NCBI GenBank assembly: GCA_913060875.1
Contig: CAJXSL010000025.1
Span: 1 to 43,078 of the forward strand
DNA: 43,078 bases
Reading direction: 5' to 3'
Source of the DNA: an uncultured Desulfobacteraceae bacterium
GTDB lineage: Bacteria > Desulfobacterota > Desulfobacteria > Desulfobacterales > UBA5852
Shown: positions 34,994 through 42,076 of the stretch, one piece after another
How positions within the stretch are numbered: position 1 is the first letter of the stretch
Layout of the letters: each line of letters starts with the position of its first letter
Notes under the pieces: generated by a model
Told to the model about the DNA's origin: nothing
Database searches by the model: none
Seen by the model: the letters and a program-made list of their open reading frames with translations, nothing else
Program-made: the position numbers and the translations under genes

Positions 34994-35322
34994 GATGGTC
35001 CTCCATTGCTGAGGGTTGATGGCCGTGCGATTCGGCCGGGAAAGATAGAAATATTGGGATGTTGTGGGCACATTGTGGCGGCCCTGCAGGGCCGTTCACA
35101 GTGGTGAGCTATATATCACAGAGAGGATTTATAAGGCAACCGGAAGCAGGGTTTCTGTTGGTGGTACATCATGGCCGGCAGGATGTGTACGGGTTCTTAT
35201 AAATAGGTTTTACCTATCATTTTACACATTTTTATTTAGGCTTGCCAGATCAATATCCATAACTAAATTGATTGTCAGTTGAGGCAGTCATGCACGACCA
35301 ACAAACAACAAGGAGAAACACC
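34994..35322. other. divergent promoter region
   Basis: No gene is seen. The stretch separates the minus-strand lipoprotein run from the plus-strand small ORFs at 35323, so both promoters should lie here. It turns AT-rich at 35190-35275. No clear promoter boxes could be assigned by eye. Confidence 0.4.
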
Positions 35323-35457
35323 ATGGAAAATACACGTACAGATGACTACACCAAAGACGATAACGAAGGCCATGTAGATACCCGTCATTTCAACCACGAA
35401 TGTGAAAACCCCGATCCTCATCTGGGATGTGACATGGGAATCGATGTTGCGGGATAA
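35323..35457 (+). CDS. small acidic protein (44 aa)
   Basis: ATG at 35323 follows AAGGAG at 7 nt, a near-ideal ribosome binding site. The product MENTRTDDYTKDDNEGHVDT ends with HECENPDPHLGCDMGIDVAG. It is very acidic and has two Cys and several His in the C-terminal half, which could bind metal. An upstream frame start (35272) lacks a good site. A second small ORF starts 18 bp after the stop. No family is recognised. Confidence 0.55.
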   Translation: MENTRTDDYTKDDNEGHVDTRHFNHECENPDPHLGCDMGIDVAG

Positions 35458-35475
35458 GACACCGAGAGGTGCCTC

Positions 35476-35568
35476 ATGATCGGAATCATACTGACGATAG
35501 CTGTTATCGGATACTACATAAACAGCTGCCTGGCGAACATAAACACGAACGCGAGCTGTAAAATATAG
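35476..35568 (+). CDS. small membrane peptide (30 aa)
   Basis: ATG at 35476 with GAGAGGTG 5 nt upstream gives MIGIILTIAVIGYYINSCLA then a short polar tail ending in TAG. The hydrophobic first 20 residues fit a single membrane helix. It follows the acidic ORF by 18 bp. A strong terminator lies 100 bp downstream (35668), so the two ORFs seem to form one short transcript. Confidence 0.45.
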   Translation: MIGIILTIAVIGYYINSCLANINTNASCKI

Positions 35569-35667
35569 CAACAAGGCAGAGCTTCAAACCATAGGCAACC
35601 AAAGTCGTACCCCACGCAGCTGAACTGTGTAGCCTTGTGAAAATAGATCCTGCAAATGGATGAAACG

Positions 35668-35698
35668 GGCAGAGCCTCATTGAGGCTCTGCCTTTTTT
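35668..35698 (+). terminator. intrinsic terminator
   Basis: GGCAGAGCCTCA-T-TGAGGCTCTGCC followed by TTTTTT, a strong GC-rich hairpin (about 10-12 bp) with T tract. It would end the transcript of the two small ORFs at 35323-35568. Confidence 0.9.
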
Positions 35699-35735
35699 CG
35701 TACTATTAACCTGGCAACAAAATATGCAAACTCAC

Positions 35736-35970
35736 GTCATCCCGGCGAAAGAGATTGTGTCGCTATTCAACGGGGTTGCCTGTCATGCCGGCGAAAGCCG
35801 GCATCTCCTCAAACGAATGGCATGATTATACAACAGATTCCGGCTTCCGCCGGAATGACCCATGATGCCAAACCCCTAACGCGTCAATTACGACACAGCC
35901 TCGAAAGCCTGGATCTCCATGCCCCCCCCATTTGCCCATAGATTCCGGCTTTCGCCGGAATGACAAGAGG
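35736..35970. repeat. REP-like hairpin cluster (four units)
   Basis: Units of the same family as 12890-13045: a truncated half at 35739-35755, ATGCCGGCGAAAGCCGGCAT at 35785-35804, ATTCCGGC-TTCC-GCCGGAAT at 35837-35856 and ATTCCGGC-TTTC-GCCGGAAT at 35942-35961. GTCA and GATT flanks mark orientation; adjacent units point towards each other. Confidence 0.8.
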
Positions 35971-36312
35971 CCAGACGATTAATTTCAAATTGCTTATCTG
36001 TGCTCATTTGACAGGCCTGATCCCCATGCTTAATACATAACTATTCAAGTCATTCATTTCCACTCCTGCACGCCGAGAACAATCGTCAACGCCCACCTTA
36101 CCAACCGCCTCTCCTGATCCGATCATTGCCGGGGCAATTGCCTCAACCAATCCATAACCTGACCAATCCCTTGCCTGTCATGAAAAAATCCATCCCAGCG
36201 CGGTTTCTTAAACTGCCACCATAAAGCCTCCAGGGGAATTCTATCTCTGGAGGCCTAAGCATAAATAGTCATTTTCAGTCCCCCTCAACCCATTTCACCA
36301 AAGGAGAGCAAA

Positions 36313-36612
36313 ATGGTTATTATCAACAGGATGTCCTATCCCCCGGAATCTGCCAACCAAATGGCCAAAAGATTCCTGGAAGCCCCGCAAATCCCTGACT
36401 TCATGACCCGAAGAGGACCCTATGTCGGATCCAACGTTTCAGACGGCATCACGATTGTGGCTTTTTACGAGTTGGACAACGCCAGGCTGGCAGAGGGTAT
36501 GGAGTTCATCGGGAACTATTATACGATGTTTTTTGGGGTGCCAGGCTTCAAATACGAGATCACCCCCCATTTCGATGTTGCCGAAGGGTTGAAAATGCTT
36601 GGCATGGGATAA
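36313..36612 (+). CDS. hypothetical protein (99 aa), tandem family member 1
   Basis: AGGAG lies 6 nt before the ATG. The 99-aa product (MVIINRMSYPPESANQMAKR) has a short first beta strand, two helices around residues 15-25 and 58-68, a middle DGITIVAFYELD strand and an end with FIGNYYTMFFGVPGFKYEIT. The layout (beta-alpha-beta-beta-alpha-beta) suggests a dimeric ferredoxin-like fold. It resembles the next gene in pattern (YP, DGI, aromatic FF-YYxE). Function unknown. Confidence 0.7.
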   Translation: MVIINRMSYPPESANQMAKRFLEAPQIPDFMTRRGPYVGSNVSDGITIVAFYELDNARLAEGMEFIGNYYTMFFGVPGFKYEITPHFDVAEGLKMLGMG

Positions 36613-36711
36613 TGCCGGCACGGCTCTATTGCGGCGGAGCCGGCCCCGCCCCCCCCCACGATGCACATCAACTCCGATCATTTGGAGAAAAGCTACACAA
36701 GGGAGGTCATC

Positions 36712-37041
36712 ATGCCGATTATCGTGATCGATGCCCATTATCCAGCAAGCCGAACCCAGGAGGTCCTGACGGCCTGGCAGGGGGCTTTGGAAAAATACAC
36801 CCGCCCCAAAGAACTGGGGAAATCATTGGTCGAGAATGCCGTTTCCAGCGGGTATGACGGTATAAGGGTTTTTTCCGCCTTTCAAACGAACCCCGGGAAA
36901 TACGAAGAGGCCGCCGCATATTTCAGAAAATTCATGACCAGCTTTTTTCATATTGAAGACTATTACTATGAAATGGCCACCTGGGCGACCCTCGAGGAAG
37001 CGATGGAATCTATTGGTGCGAAAATGCCGGAACGTTCATAA
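36712..37041 (+). CDS. hypothetical protein (109 aa), tandem family member 2
   Basis: GGGAGG lies 6 nt before ATG 36712; an upstream in-frame ATG at 36661 lacks a good site. The product MPIIVIDAHYPASRTQEVLT has the same beta-alpha-beta-beta-alpha-beta pattern as the gene before it, with GYDGIRVFSAF, TSFFHIEDYYYEMATW and EEAMESIGAK. I take the two as paralogues from a tandem duplication. They sit 99 bp apart on the same strand. No known family is assigned. Confidence 0.7.
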   Translation: MPIIVIDAHYPASRTQEVLTAWQGALEKYTRPKELGKSLVENAVSSGYDGIRVFSAFQTNPGKYEEAAAYFRKFMTSFFHIEDYYYEMATWATLEEAMESIGAKMPERS

Positions 37042-37289
37042 AATGAGGTGAAACCTGGGGCTCCAATCTCCCGGATTGAATACAGCCGGTGCAGTCTTAG
37101 CTCGGCGTGCCGGCTGTGCCACGCCAAAAGAGATAACGGAAAGGGAATAAAGTTGGGATCAACTCCCAGAGGGTTGGCGAGATTTAAAAGGGGCCGAGGA
37201 ACCAGGGGTTCAAGGGGTCGGGTGAAAAGCGGATATACCGGCACAGAATGCGAAACAGGCTGTTCGCGACGTTGATTGTATTGATGCGA

Positions 37290-37802
37290 TCAGGTGCTGA
37301 AATCCGGGTTGAACGGGCACTGGACATTGGTACAGTTCGGGCACCCCGTGCGATAAAGCAATACGTAGAAAAATCCGGCAAACAGGCCGGTGTAAAGCAG
37401 GAAGTACAGCACCGATCCCATCTGAAGTATGGCCACGTAGGGAATGCACACCCTGAGAAAGTAGGCCAATACCGCGCCCACCCCTGCCATGGGTCCGAAA
37501 TCCCCTCCCCGGCTGAAAAAGCGCGGCGCACAGCTCCCCTCCAGCGGCACCGGGCAAGACTTCCCATAGTTCGCGCAGTGCCGGCATGTCAGGGCATAGA
37601 GCACGAAATAAGATGCGGCCCAGGACGCCAGATACATGAACAGGGCGAAAAGGGATAGTTTCCAGCTCAGGTACAACCCGAACAGAAACAGGATGACGAT
37701 CAGGACGCCATTGATGCCGTATTCCCTGATGGTGAAGTCGGACAGCCAATTTTTACGTCTGTTGCCAATATTCATATCAACCCCCTCCCCTGGGTTCTTC
37801 AT
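37290..37802 (-). CDS. Cys-rich multi-pass membrane protein
   Basis: The 170-aa protein has four hydrophobic helices (about residues 30-50, 50-70, 105-125 and 130-150). It has two Cys motifs next to membrane helices: CRHCANYGKSCPVPLEGSC (about 73-91) and CPNCTNVQCPFNP near the end. These could bind a metal or redox cofactor. Two starts are possible: ATG 37802 (GGAGGT 6 nt upstream) and ATG 37775 (GGGAGG 7 nt upstream). No family is recognised. It is convergent with the tandem pair. Confidence 0.72.
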   Translation of the reverse strand: MKNPGEGVDMNIGNRRKNWLSDFTIREYGINGVLIVILFLFGLYLSWKLSLFALFMYLASWAASYFVLYALTCRHCANYGKSCPVPLEGSCAPRFFSRGGDFGPMAGVGAVLAYFLRVCIPYVAILQMGSVLYFLLYTGLFAGFFYVLLYRTGCPNCTNVQCPFNPDFST

Positions 37803-38004
37803 CTGTCGACCTCCATCGATTTTAGTTAATCTCGTGAAGTTTGGGCGTTAGATGTCTCGCTATCTGATGTGGCGTCTGCGCAAGCGTTGGAGCCGTGGTG
37901 AGGTAAATTTTGGTAGGCCTATAGATGCCCGTTTGTCAATGTTAGATTAACCCGAATGGATGATTTGGGCAATGTTATGGGAATTAATTCTCGCTCGCCG
38001 ATCC

Positions 38005-38038
38005 AAAAAGAAACCCCGCTACCTGCCGGCAACGGGGT
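38005..38038 (-). terminator. intrinsic terminator, PEP-CTERM operon II
   Basis: On the minus strand ACCCCGTTGCC-GGCA-GGTAGCGGGGT followed by TTCTTTTT. The 11-bp stem has G-T wobbles. It lies 30 bp after the stop of the 38068 gene and is nearly the same as the terminator at 40369. Confidence 0.88.
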
Positions 38039-38067
38039 ATCCCCTCCTAAAGCCTATACGTCAACTG

Positions 38068-38811
38068 TTACTTCTTGAATTTTTTGCGGCCGAATCCGGC
38101 CAAACCTACCAAGCCTAAACCCATTAGGACGACAGTGGAAGGTTCGGGGACAGGAGCAACGTCGATTGTATCAACAACTGACACGCTAAATATTTCGGAG
38201 ATACCGCCACCGAAACTAATGGTATGAGTACCAGCACTTAAGGGCTCTATCATTAACCAGTATCCATCTGATACGGCATCACCTGATGGCCCTGCCGGAA
38301 CGCCTAAAGGGTTGTTTAAAGCTGCGTCATAACTGAATATGGGGGACAGCTCACGGTAATCGAATAAATTTGGCACTGCCATGCCGTCAATCTCTGCGAA
38401 AAGATTATCAACTTCGCGAATAAGAGAATCTGCATAATCCCTTAAATCTTCTTCTGTAGGAGATCCGCCAAAAGATGATTCCGAGACAGAGACATTGATA
38501 AGTGGTACCAGCAAATATGTATCAATTGGTACAGAAAATGACCTTGTAGCTTCCCCACCAATAGTTCCAGCAACAAAAAAGACAGGGCCTGATTGATTGA
38601 TAGACGAATAGACACCTGTGGTATCAGTAAACGCATCATTTGGAATAGATTGCGAATATGCCCACTGCCACCACTCGGCAGTCCATTCACCGATTGTCCG
38701 CCCTTCAACTGTTGAACCTTGAGCTAACACTGTAGTTGCATTTGCTGGAGTAATACAAACCAATATAAACAGGCCAACGGCGAGCATCATTAGTACTCTA
38801 ATTTTTTTCAT
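38068..38811 (-). CDS. PEP-CTERM secreted protein (WWQW motif)
   Basis: The 247-aa product has a signal peptide (MKKIRVLMMLAVGLFILVCI, cleavage near ANA), a mature domain with TIGEWTAEWWQWAYSQSIPN near the start, and a PEP-CTERM tail PVPEPSTVVLMGLGLVGLAG then FGRKKFKK. The tail should be recognised by an exosortase (EpsH-like), which is not in this window, and delivers the protein to the surface or matrix. The EW(T/S)xxWWQW segment also occurs in other exported proteins of unknown function. A possible riboswitch lies upstream at 39007-39099. Confidence 0.9.
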   Translation of the reverse strand: MKKIRVLMMLAVGLFILVCITPANATTVLAQGSTVEGRTIGEWTAEWWQWAYSQSIPNDAFTDTTGVYSSINQSGPVFFVAGTIGGEATRSFSVPIDTYLLVPLINVSVSESSFGGSPTEEDLRDYADSLIREVDNLFAEIDGMAVPNLFDYRELSPIFSYDAALNNPLGVPAGPSGDAVSDGYWLMIEPLSAGTHTISFGGGISEIFSVSVVDTIDVAPVPEPSTVVLMGLGLVGLAGFGRKKFKK

Positions 38812-39123
38812 TTTATTTCCCTTTAAGTGATGGCCTTATCAAAAAGACACAATTTAGATGACAGCCTTTGAGCCAAAACCATGCGGAAGAAATTTGATTG
38901 GATATCCCATTGACCAACTCCTGCCCCATTTACTTTTTCTAAAAATTCAAAGCGAATCCAGCTTTCTTCTCCAAAAAGCATAAAAGCCGCAGTCGCCTCC
39001 AATTAAGGCAACCCGGCTTTCTCCCGTGGATCTGTGGCTACCGCCCCTGAGAGACCCGCAGCTTTCCGTCCCCACTTCACAGCGGGTTTGGCTTTTTCTT
39101 GAACGGATGTTGTAGGTGATCTG
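38812..39123. other. leader of the 38068 gene with riboswitch-like RNA A
   Basis: The interval holds riboswitch-like copy A and its terminator-like 3' part, then about 150 bp of AT-rich untranslated leader before the ATG at 38811. No separate promoter was identified, so the gene appears to be transcribed from operon II upstream. Confidence 0.5.
39007..39099 (-). promoter_or_regulatory. GEMM-like riboswitch candidate, copy A
   Basis: On the minus strand: GCCAAA, hairpin CCCGCU-GUGA-AGUGGG (GNRA loop), GGGACGGAAAGC, GGGUCU pairing with AGAUCC, and the 3' strand GCCGGGUUGCC. This is the order and text of the c-di-GMP-I (GEMM) aptamer family. The base I align to G20 is C. Directly after it, GCCGGGUUGCC can pair with GGCGACUGCGGC (11 bp, one bulged G) followed by UUUUAUGCUUUUU, giving a terminator that competes with the aptamer. 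It lies between two PEP-CTERM genes. Confidence 0.62.
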
Positions 39124-39771
39124 TTATCCTCTTATTTTTTTACGCCCTAAGCCGGCTAAACCGACCAATCCTAAACCCATCAAAACGATGGTGGAAGGTT
39201 CGGGGACAGGGGCTGGATTATTGTTGATAGAAGCTTGGAATACCCCTAACGGAATTTCATCAAAAATATTACCAAAGGCACTCACTTTCGTAGTAAAAAC
39301 CCAATCAAATCCAGAAAGGCCATAGAATTCTTCCAATATGGAATTTTTAACGTCAATCCCGTATCCTTCGAAATGGCTATTATAAACTTCCTCCCCATTA
39401 TTTAAGTAGGGCTCGATTGTCCACCCCCAACCTGCCAAGCTATTAAAATTTCCTGAAAGAAGAACGCCACTTTCAATTCCCAATTCAGGTACACTTCCTG
39501 TAATCGTAAATACGTTCGTTTCTGTTGAGAAATTTAATCGGCCATTAACTATACTCAAATCCACTCCACTGTTTATGGGAGCATCGTACGCATAAATAGT
39601 ATCTAAAATAATATCGCTACCGATACACCCTTCTGAGGTCGGGATGAGACTGATTTCACCACCATGATCTACATGGTCTACAAACCCGATAGTCGGAATC
39701 GCCAATACATTGCCTGCTACAAAGAATACGAATGAGAAGACAATACAAAATAAAAAATTTGTTTTTTTCAA
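39124..39771 (-). CDS. PEP-CTERM secreted protein
   Basis: The 215-aa product starts at TTG 39771 (MKKTNFLFCIVFSFVFFVAG), with a G-rich stretch just upstream; there is no ATG alternative before the signal peptide. After cleavage near VLA-IP the mature part is a beta-rich domain of unknown function. The tail is PVPEPSTIVLMGLGLVGLAG then LGRKKIRG, a PEP-CTERM sorting signal. Riboswitch-like copy B sits upstream and copy A 25 bp downstream. Confidence 0.88.
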   Translation of the reverse strand: MKKTNFLFCIVFSFVFFVAGNVLAIPTIGFVDHVDHGGEISLIPTSEGCIGSDIILDTIYAYDAPINSGVDLSIVNGRLNFSTETNVFTITGSVPELGIESGVLLSGNFNSLAGWGWTIEPYLNNGEEVYNSHFEGYGIDVKNSILEEFYGLSGFDWVFTTKVSAFGNIFDEIPLGVFQASINNNPAPVPEPSTIVLMGLGLVGLAGLGRKKIRG

Positions 39772-39895
39772 ATCCCCCCCTTTTTTTAATTAATAGGTAT
39801 CGGTTAATGCGCTTTTTTATTTTATATAGGCATCAACGAATGAAACATAGACGGCCACAGAGGATTCAATAAAAGCAGGCGTCACCTGTAGCCAC

Positions 39896-39983
39896 GGCAG
39901 CTTGGCTTTCTCCCGTGGTCTGTGGCTATCGCCCCTGAAAGACCCGTGGCTTTCCGTCCCTATTTATTGGTGGGCTTGCCTTT
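39896..39983 (-). promoter_or_regulatory. GEMM-like riboswitch candidate, copy B
   Basis: Minus strand: GGCAAGCC, a weak CCC...GGG hairpin, GGGACGGAAAGCCACGGGUCU, and 3' strand GCCAAGCUGCC. Of the four copies this one fits the GEMM consensus best at the ligand-contacting region (GGC at the 5' strand, GGAAAGCC). Its 5' end lies about 18 nt downstream of the -12 element of the sigma-54 promoter, so it should be the first part of the operon II transcript. The terminator form is weaker here (CAGG-UGACG-CCUG followed by CUUUU). Confidence 0.62.
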
Positions 39984-40000
39984 ATTCACAGCACCTTCGT

Positions 40001-40015
40001 GCAATATATGAACCA
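40001..40015 (-). promoter_or_regulatory. sigma-54-type promoter, operon II
   Basis: On the minus strand TGGTTCATATATTGC: GG, exactly 10 nt, then GC, with flanking TGG and TTGCA matching the -24/-12 consensus TGGCACN5TTGCA in most places. Transcription would start about 12 nt further on, right before riboswitch-like copy B. Activation by an enhancer-binding protein is expected (EPS/PEP-CTERM gene sets often use PrsR-type regulators). Confidence 0.55.
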
Positions 40016-40368
40016 TATTTAGGAAAGATTGTCGAATACCGTATTGTTAAGATATTAAGATAATTTACGGTACTTCATAAAATTTTTGGGGCATATGAAC
40101 TATGAAACCAGTTTCACAATCATTTTTAACTTTTTGGGCACTCTATTACTCACAGTAGCTCAGTTTTCCTGAGTTTTTATGTAAAATCACCGTTGCAACC
40201 ATACCATCGTCCAAGCTGTCCTTTCATTGCTTCAGCATGAAATTTACCCGCCAGCCAAAAATTCACTCTGGCAAAACCACCGCCCACACCGCCCCCACCG
40301 TCCAACCCGCTAAGCTTTTGAGTTTTCTTTTATCGTCTTCTAAAGAAGCATCCTTGCCATATATGGCC

Positions 40369-40401
40369 AAAAAGAAACCCCGCCACCCAATGGCAACGGG
40401 G
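40369..40401 (-). terminator. intrinsic terminator, PEP-CTERM operon I
   Basis: On the minus strand CCCCGTTGCC-ATTG-GGTGGCGGGG followed by TTTCTTTTT. The 10-bp stem includes G-T wobbles. It lies 37 bp after the stop of the 40438 gene. It is very similar to the terminator at 38005. Confidence 0.88.
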
Positions 40402-40437
40402 TTTTCCCTCCTGAATTGAAGCCGATATGCGGACTGC

Positions 40438-41130
40438 TTATTTCTTGAATTTTTTCCGACCAAAACCCGCCAAACCAGCGAGGCCTAAACCCATTAGGAC
40501 CATAGTAGAGGGTTCGGGGACTGGGGCCACTTGATTCTGTCTCCACACCCCCCAATCAACGTTGCCCCACGAATAGTCAACTCTTCCCATATCATATTTC
40601 GCTATATCATTGTTATTTACATCACATTCGTAGATCACCCCCGTGTCCCAGTAAAATCCCGGACTGGGATTATGAACTGTTCTCATGAAGCCTGTATAAT
40701 GGTCAGCCTCTCCTGGCGGTACAGTGAGGCCATAGACGGATTCGCCGGTATTTACCCTAAAGTCCCAGGCTTCAATTAAACCATTGCTTACAACAGCGAA
40801 TATTGTACCGCCTCCCCCTGTATCGCTTGAAATGGTTTGTCGACCATCATTGAAGGACCAACTGGCCAGGTATGGGGCCAGGTCGAGGAAGCCACCGCCA
40901 CCCACCACGCCCCCATCTGGCAATAAGCCATCATTTGTCACCAACCTTACTGTCATCCGATCAGCAATGGTGTATGTACCGGCGGGAGGATTGTCATCTT
41001 CAAACCAATTAAAATTTGCCCCTGTGTAATTGTATTCATAGGGCACAGCATCTGCTGCAACAGGTGTCAATAAGAGACCACAGGCCAAGAATGCGAGTAT
41101 CATCTTCCCAAGAAACAGAAAAGTCTTCAT
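40438..41130 (-). CDS. PEP-CTERM secreted protein
   Basis: The 230-aa product has a signal peptide (MKTFLFLGKMILAFLACGLL, cleavage near ADA-VP). A beta-rich mature region includes a long Gly run (VVGGGGFLDLAPYLAS) and TGFMRTVHNPSPGFYWDTG. The tail is PVPEPSTMVLMGLGLAGLAG then FGRKKFKK. It is the last gene of operon I. Riboswitch-like copy C lies 54 bp upstream of its ATG. Confidence 0.9.
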   Translation of the reverse strand: MKTFLFLGKMILAFLACGLLLTPVAADAVPYEYNYTGANFNWFEDDNPPAGTYTIADRMTVRLVTNDGLLPDGGVVGGGGFLDLAPYLASWSFNDGRQTISSDTGGGGTIFAVVSNGLIEAWDFRVNTGESVYGLTVPPGEADHYTGFMRTVHNPSPGFYWDTGVIYECDVNNNDIAKYDMGRVDYSWGNVDWGVWRQNQVAPVPEPSTMVLMGLGLAGLAGFGRKKFKK

Positions 41131-41183
41131 TATCTATCGCCCCTTTCCTCTACAATTAAATTGAATACCTGTTATATGAACTA

Positions 41184-41275
41184 GGCAACCCGGCTTTCTC
41201 CCGTAGGTCTGTGGCAATCGCCCCTGAGAAACTCGTGGTTTTCCGTCCCCGCTTAGCAGCGGGTTTGGCTTTTTC
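41184..41275 (-). promoter_or_regulatory. GEMM-like riboswitch candidate, copy C
   Basis: Minus strand: GCCAAA, hairpin CCCGCU-GCUA-AGCGGG, GGGACGGAAAACC, and 3' strand GCCGGGUUGCC; its loop is GCUA rather than GNRA, and the middle arm (GAGUUU/AGACCU) pairs less well. Unlike A and D it has no terminator after it. It sits 30 nt after one PEP-CTERM gene and 54 nt before the next, so control could be at translation. Confidence 0.55.
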
Positions 41276-41304
41276 TTGCAATGTAAAATTTTATGAAATC
41301 AGCT

Positions 41305-41871
41305 TTACCGGTTCATTCTTTTCCTGCCATAACCGGCTAAACCGACCAAACCTAAGCCCATGAGGACTATGGAGGATGGTTCAGGGACTGGTGCGGTTTC
41401 GGCACTGATAGAAGCCTCATATGATGTGGCATACCAAAAATCAGAGAGTTCAACAGACGATGCATAAACGGAATAAGAGAAATCTGTAACTTCCAAAGTC
41501 TCTCGGTTCCATCTGAGCCAGAAATCGTTGGTACCAGGCATAATATATTCGATCCCTTCGGCCACGCCGCCGATAAGGTCCTCGTCTTCGTCATACGGTG
41601 ACGGTGATTCGTAGTCAATCTCAGATAGCAGGTAATTGTGCCCTCCAATGGTCAGATCGACCGAGATGAGGTAATCGATAGTTGCATTAACCGATGCAGC
41701 TTCCCAGGTGATAGTGCCTGAAACCGGATCATCGGGTGCTTCATTTCCATCCCAATCGACGAATCCAGAGGCTGAAAATTCCATGCTGATTGGTATAGCA
41801 TAGCTGTTTGTAAGCGTGCCAAAAACCAATAACAAGAATGCTACGGATACAATTACAAACACTTTTTTCAT
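41305..41871 (-). CDS. PEP-CTERM secreted protein
   Basis: The 188-aa product starts MKKVFVIVSVAFLLLVFGTL at ATG 41871 with GAGGAGG 7 nt upstream; the frame is open to 41955. Signal peptide cleavage near SYA-IP, an acidic mature part (DEDEDLIGGVAEGIEY) and the tail PVPEPSSIVLMGLGLVGLAG then YGRKRMNR. The gene lies between riboswitch-like copies D and C. Confidence 0.9.
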   Translation of the reverse strand: MKKVFVIVSVAFLLLVFGTLTNSYAIPISMEFSASGFVDWDGNEAPDDPVSGTITWEAASVNATIDYLISVDLTIGGHNYLLSEIDYESPSPYDEDEDLIGGVAEGIEYIMPGTNDFWLRWNRETLEVTDFSYSVYASSVELSDFWYATSYEASISAETAPVPEPSSIVLMGLGLVGLAGYGRKRMNR

Positions 41872-41955
41872 TCTCTCCTCCTCTCGATTTATAATAATAA
41901 ATATCTCAGCAAATGTCCGCCCAAAAAACAAAAAACCGAAGTCACCTATAACCAA

Positions 41956-42047
41956 GGCAACCCGGCTTTCTCCCGTGGATCTGTGGCTACCGCCCCTGAG
42001 AGACCCGTGGTTTTCCGTCCCCGCTTCGCAGCGGGTTTGGCTTTTTC
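41956..42047 (-). promoter_or_regulatory. GEMM-like riboswitch candidate, copy D
   Basis: Minus strand: GCCAAA, hairpin CCCGCU-GCGA-AGCGGG (GNRA loop), GGGACGGAAAACC, GGGUCU pairing with AGAUCC, and 3' strand GCCGGGUUGCC. The base aligned to G20 is C. A following GGUGACUUCGGU can pair with GCCGGGUUGCC (one bulged U), giving a terminator with UUUUUGUUUUUU. Copies A and D thus show the same switch with compensating base changes. It lies between the first two genes of operon I. Confidence 0.65.
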
Positions 42048-42076
42048 TTGCAATGCAAAATTTTATAAAATCAGCT

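Larger units (their letters stand above)
35569..36312. other. gene-free stretch with terminator and repeats
   Basis: This 744-bp stretch contains the terminator at 35668 and the REP-like cluster at 35736-35970. A hairpin (GCCTCCAG at 36226-36233, CTGGAGGC at 36247-36254, 13-nt loop) lies 59 bp before the gene at 36313 and might be part of its leader. No further ORF is convincing. Confidence 0.5.
39772..40437. other. leader/promoter of operon II and terminator of operon I
   Basis: On the minus strand this stretch holds the operon I terminator (40369-40401), about 350 bp of AT-rich DNA, a sigma-54-type promoter (40001-40015), riboswitch-like copy B (39896-39983) and a 120-bp leader. No ORF is convincing. 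Confidence 0.6.

Noticed and set aside
36966-37275. Short frames on both strands between the tandem pair and the Cys-rich gene
   Set aside because: No ribosome binding site, no domain, and the composition is Arg/Gly/Pro-rich.
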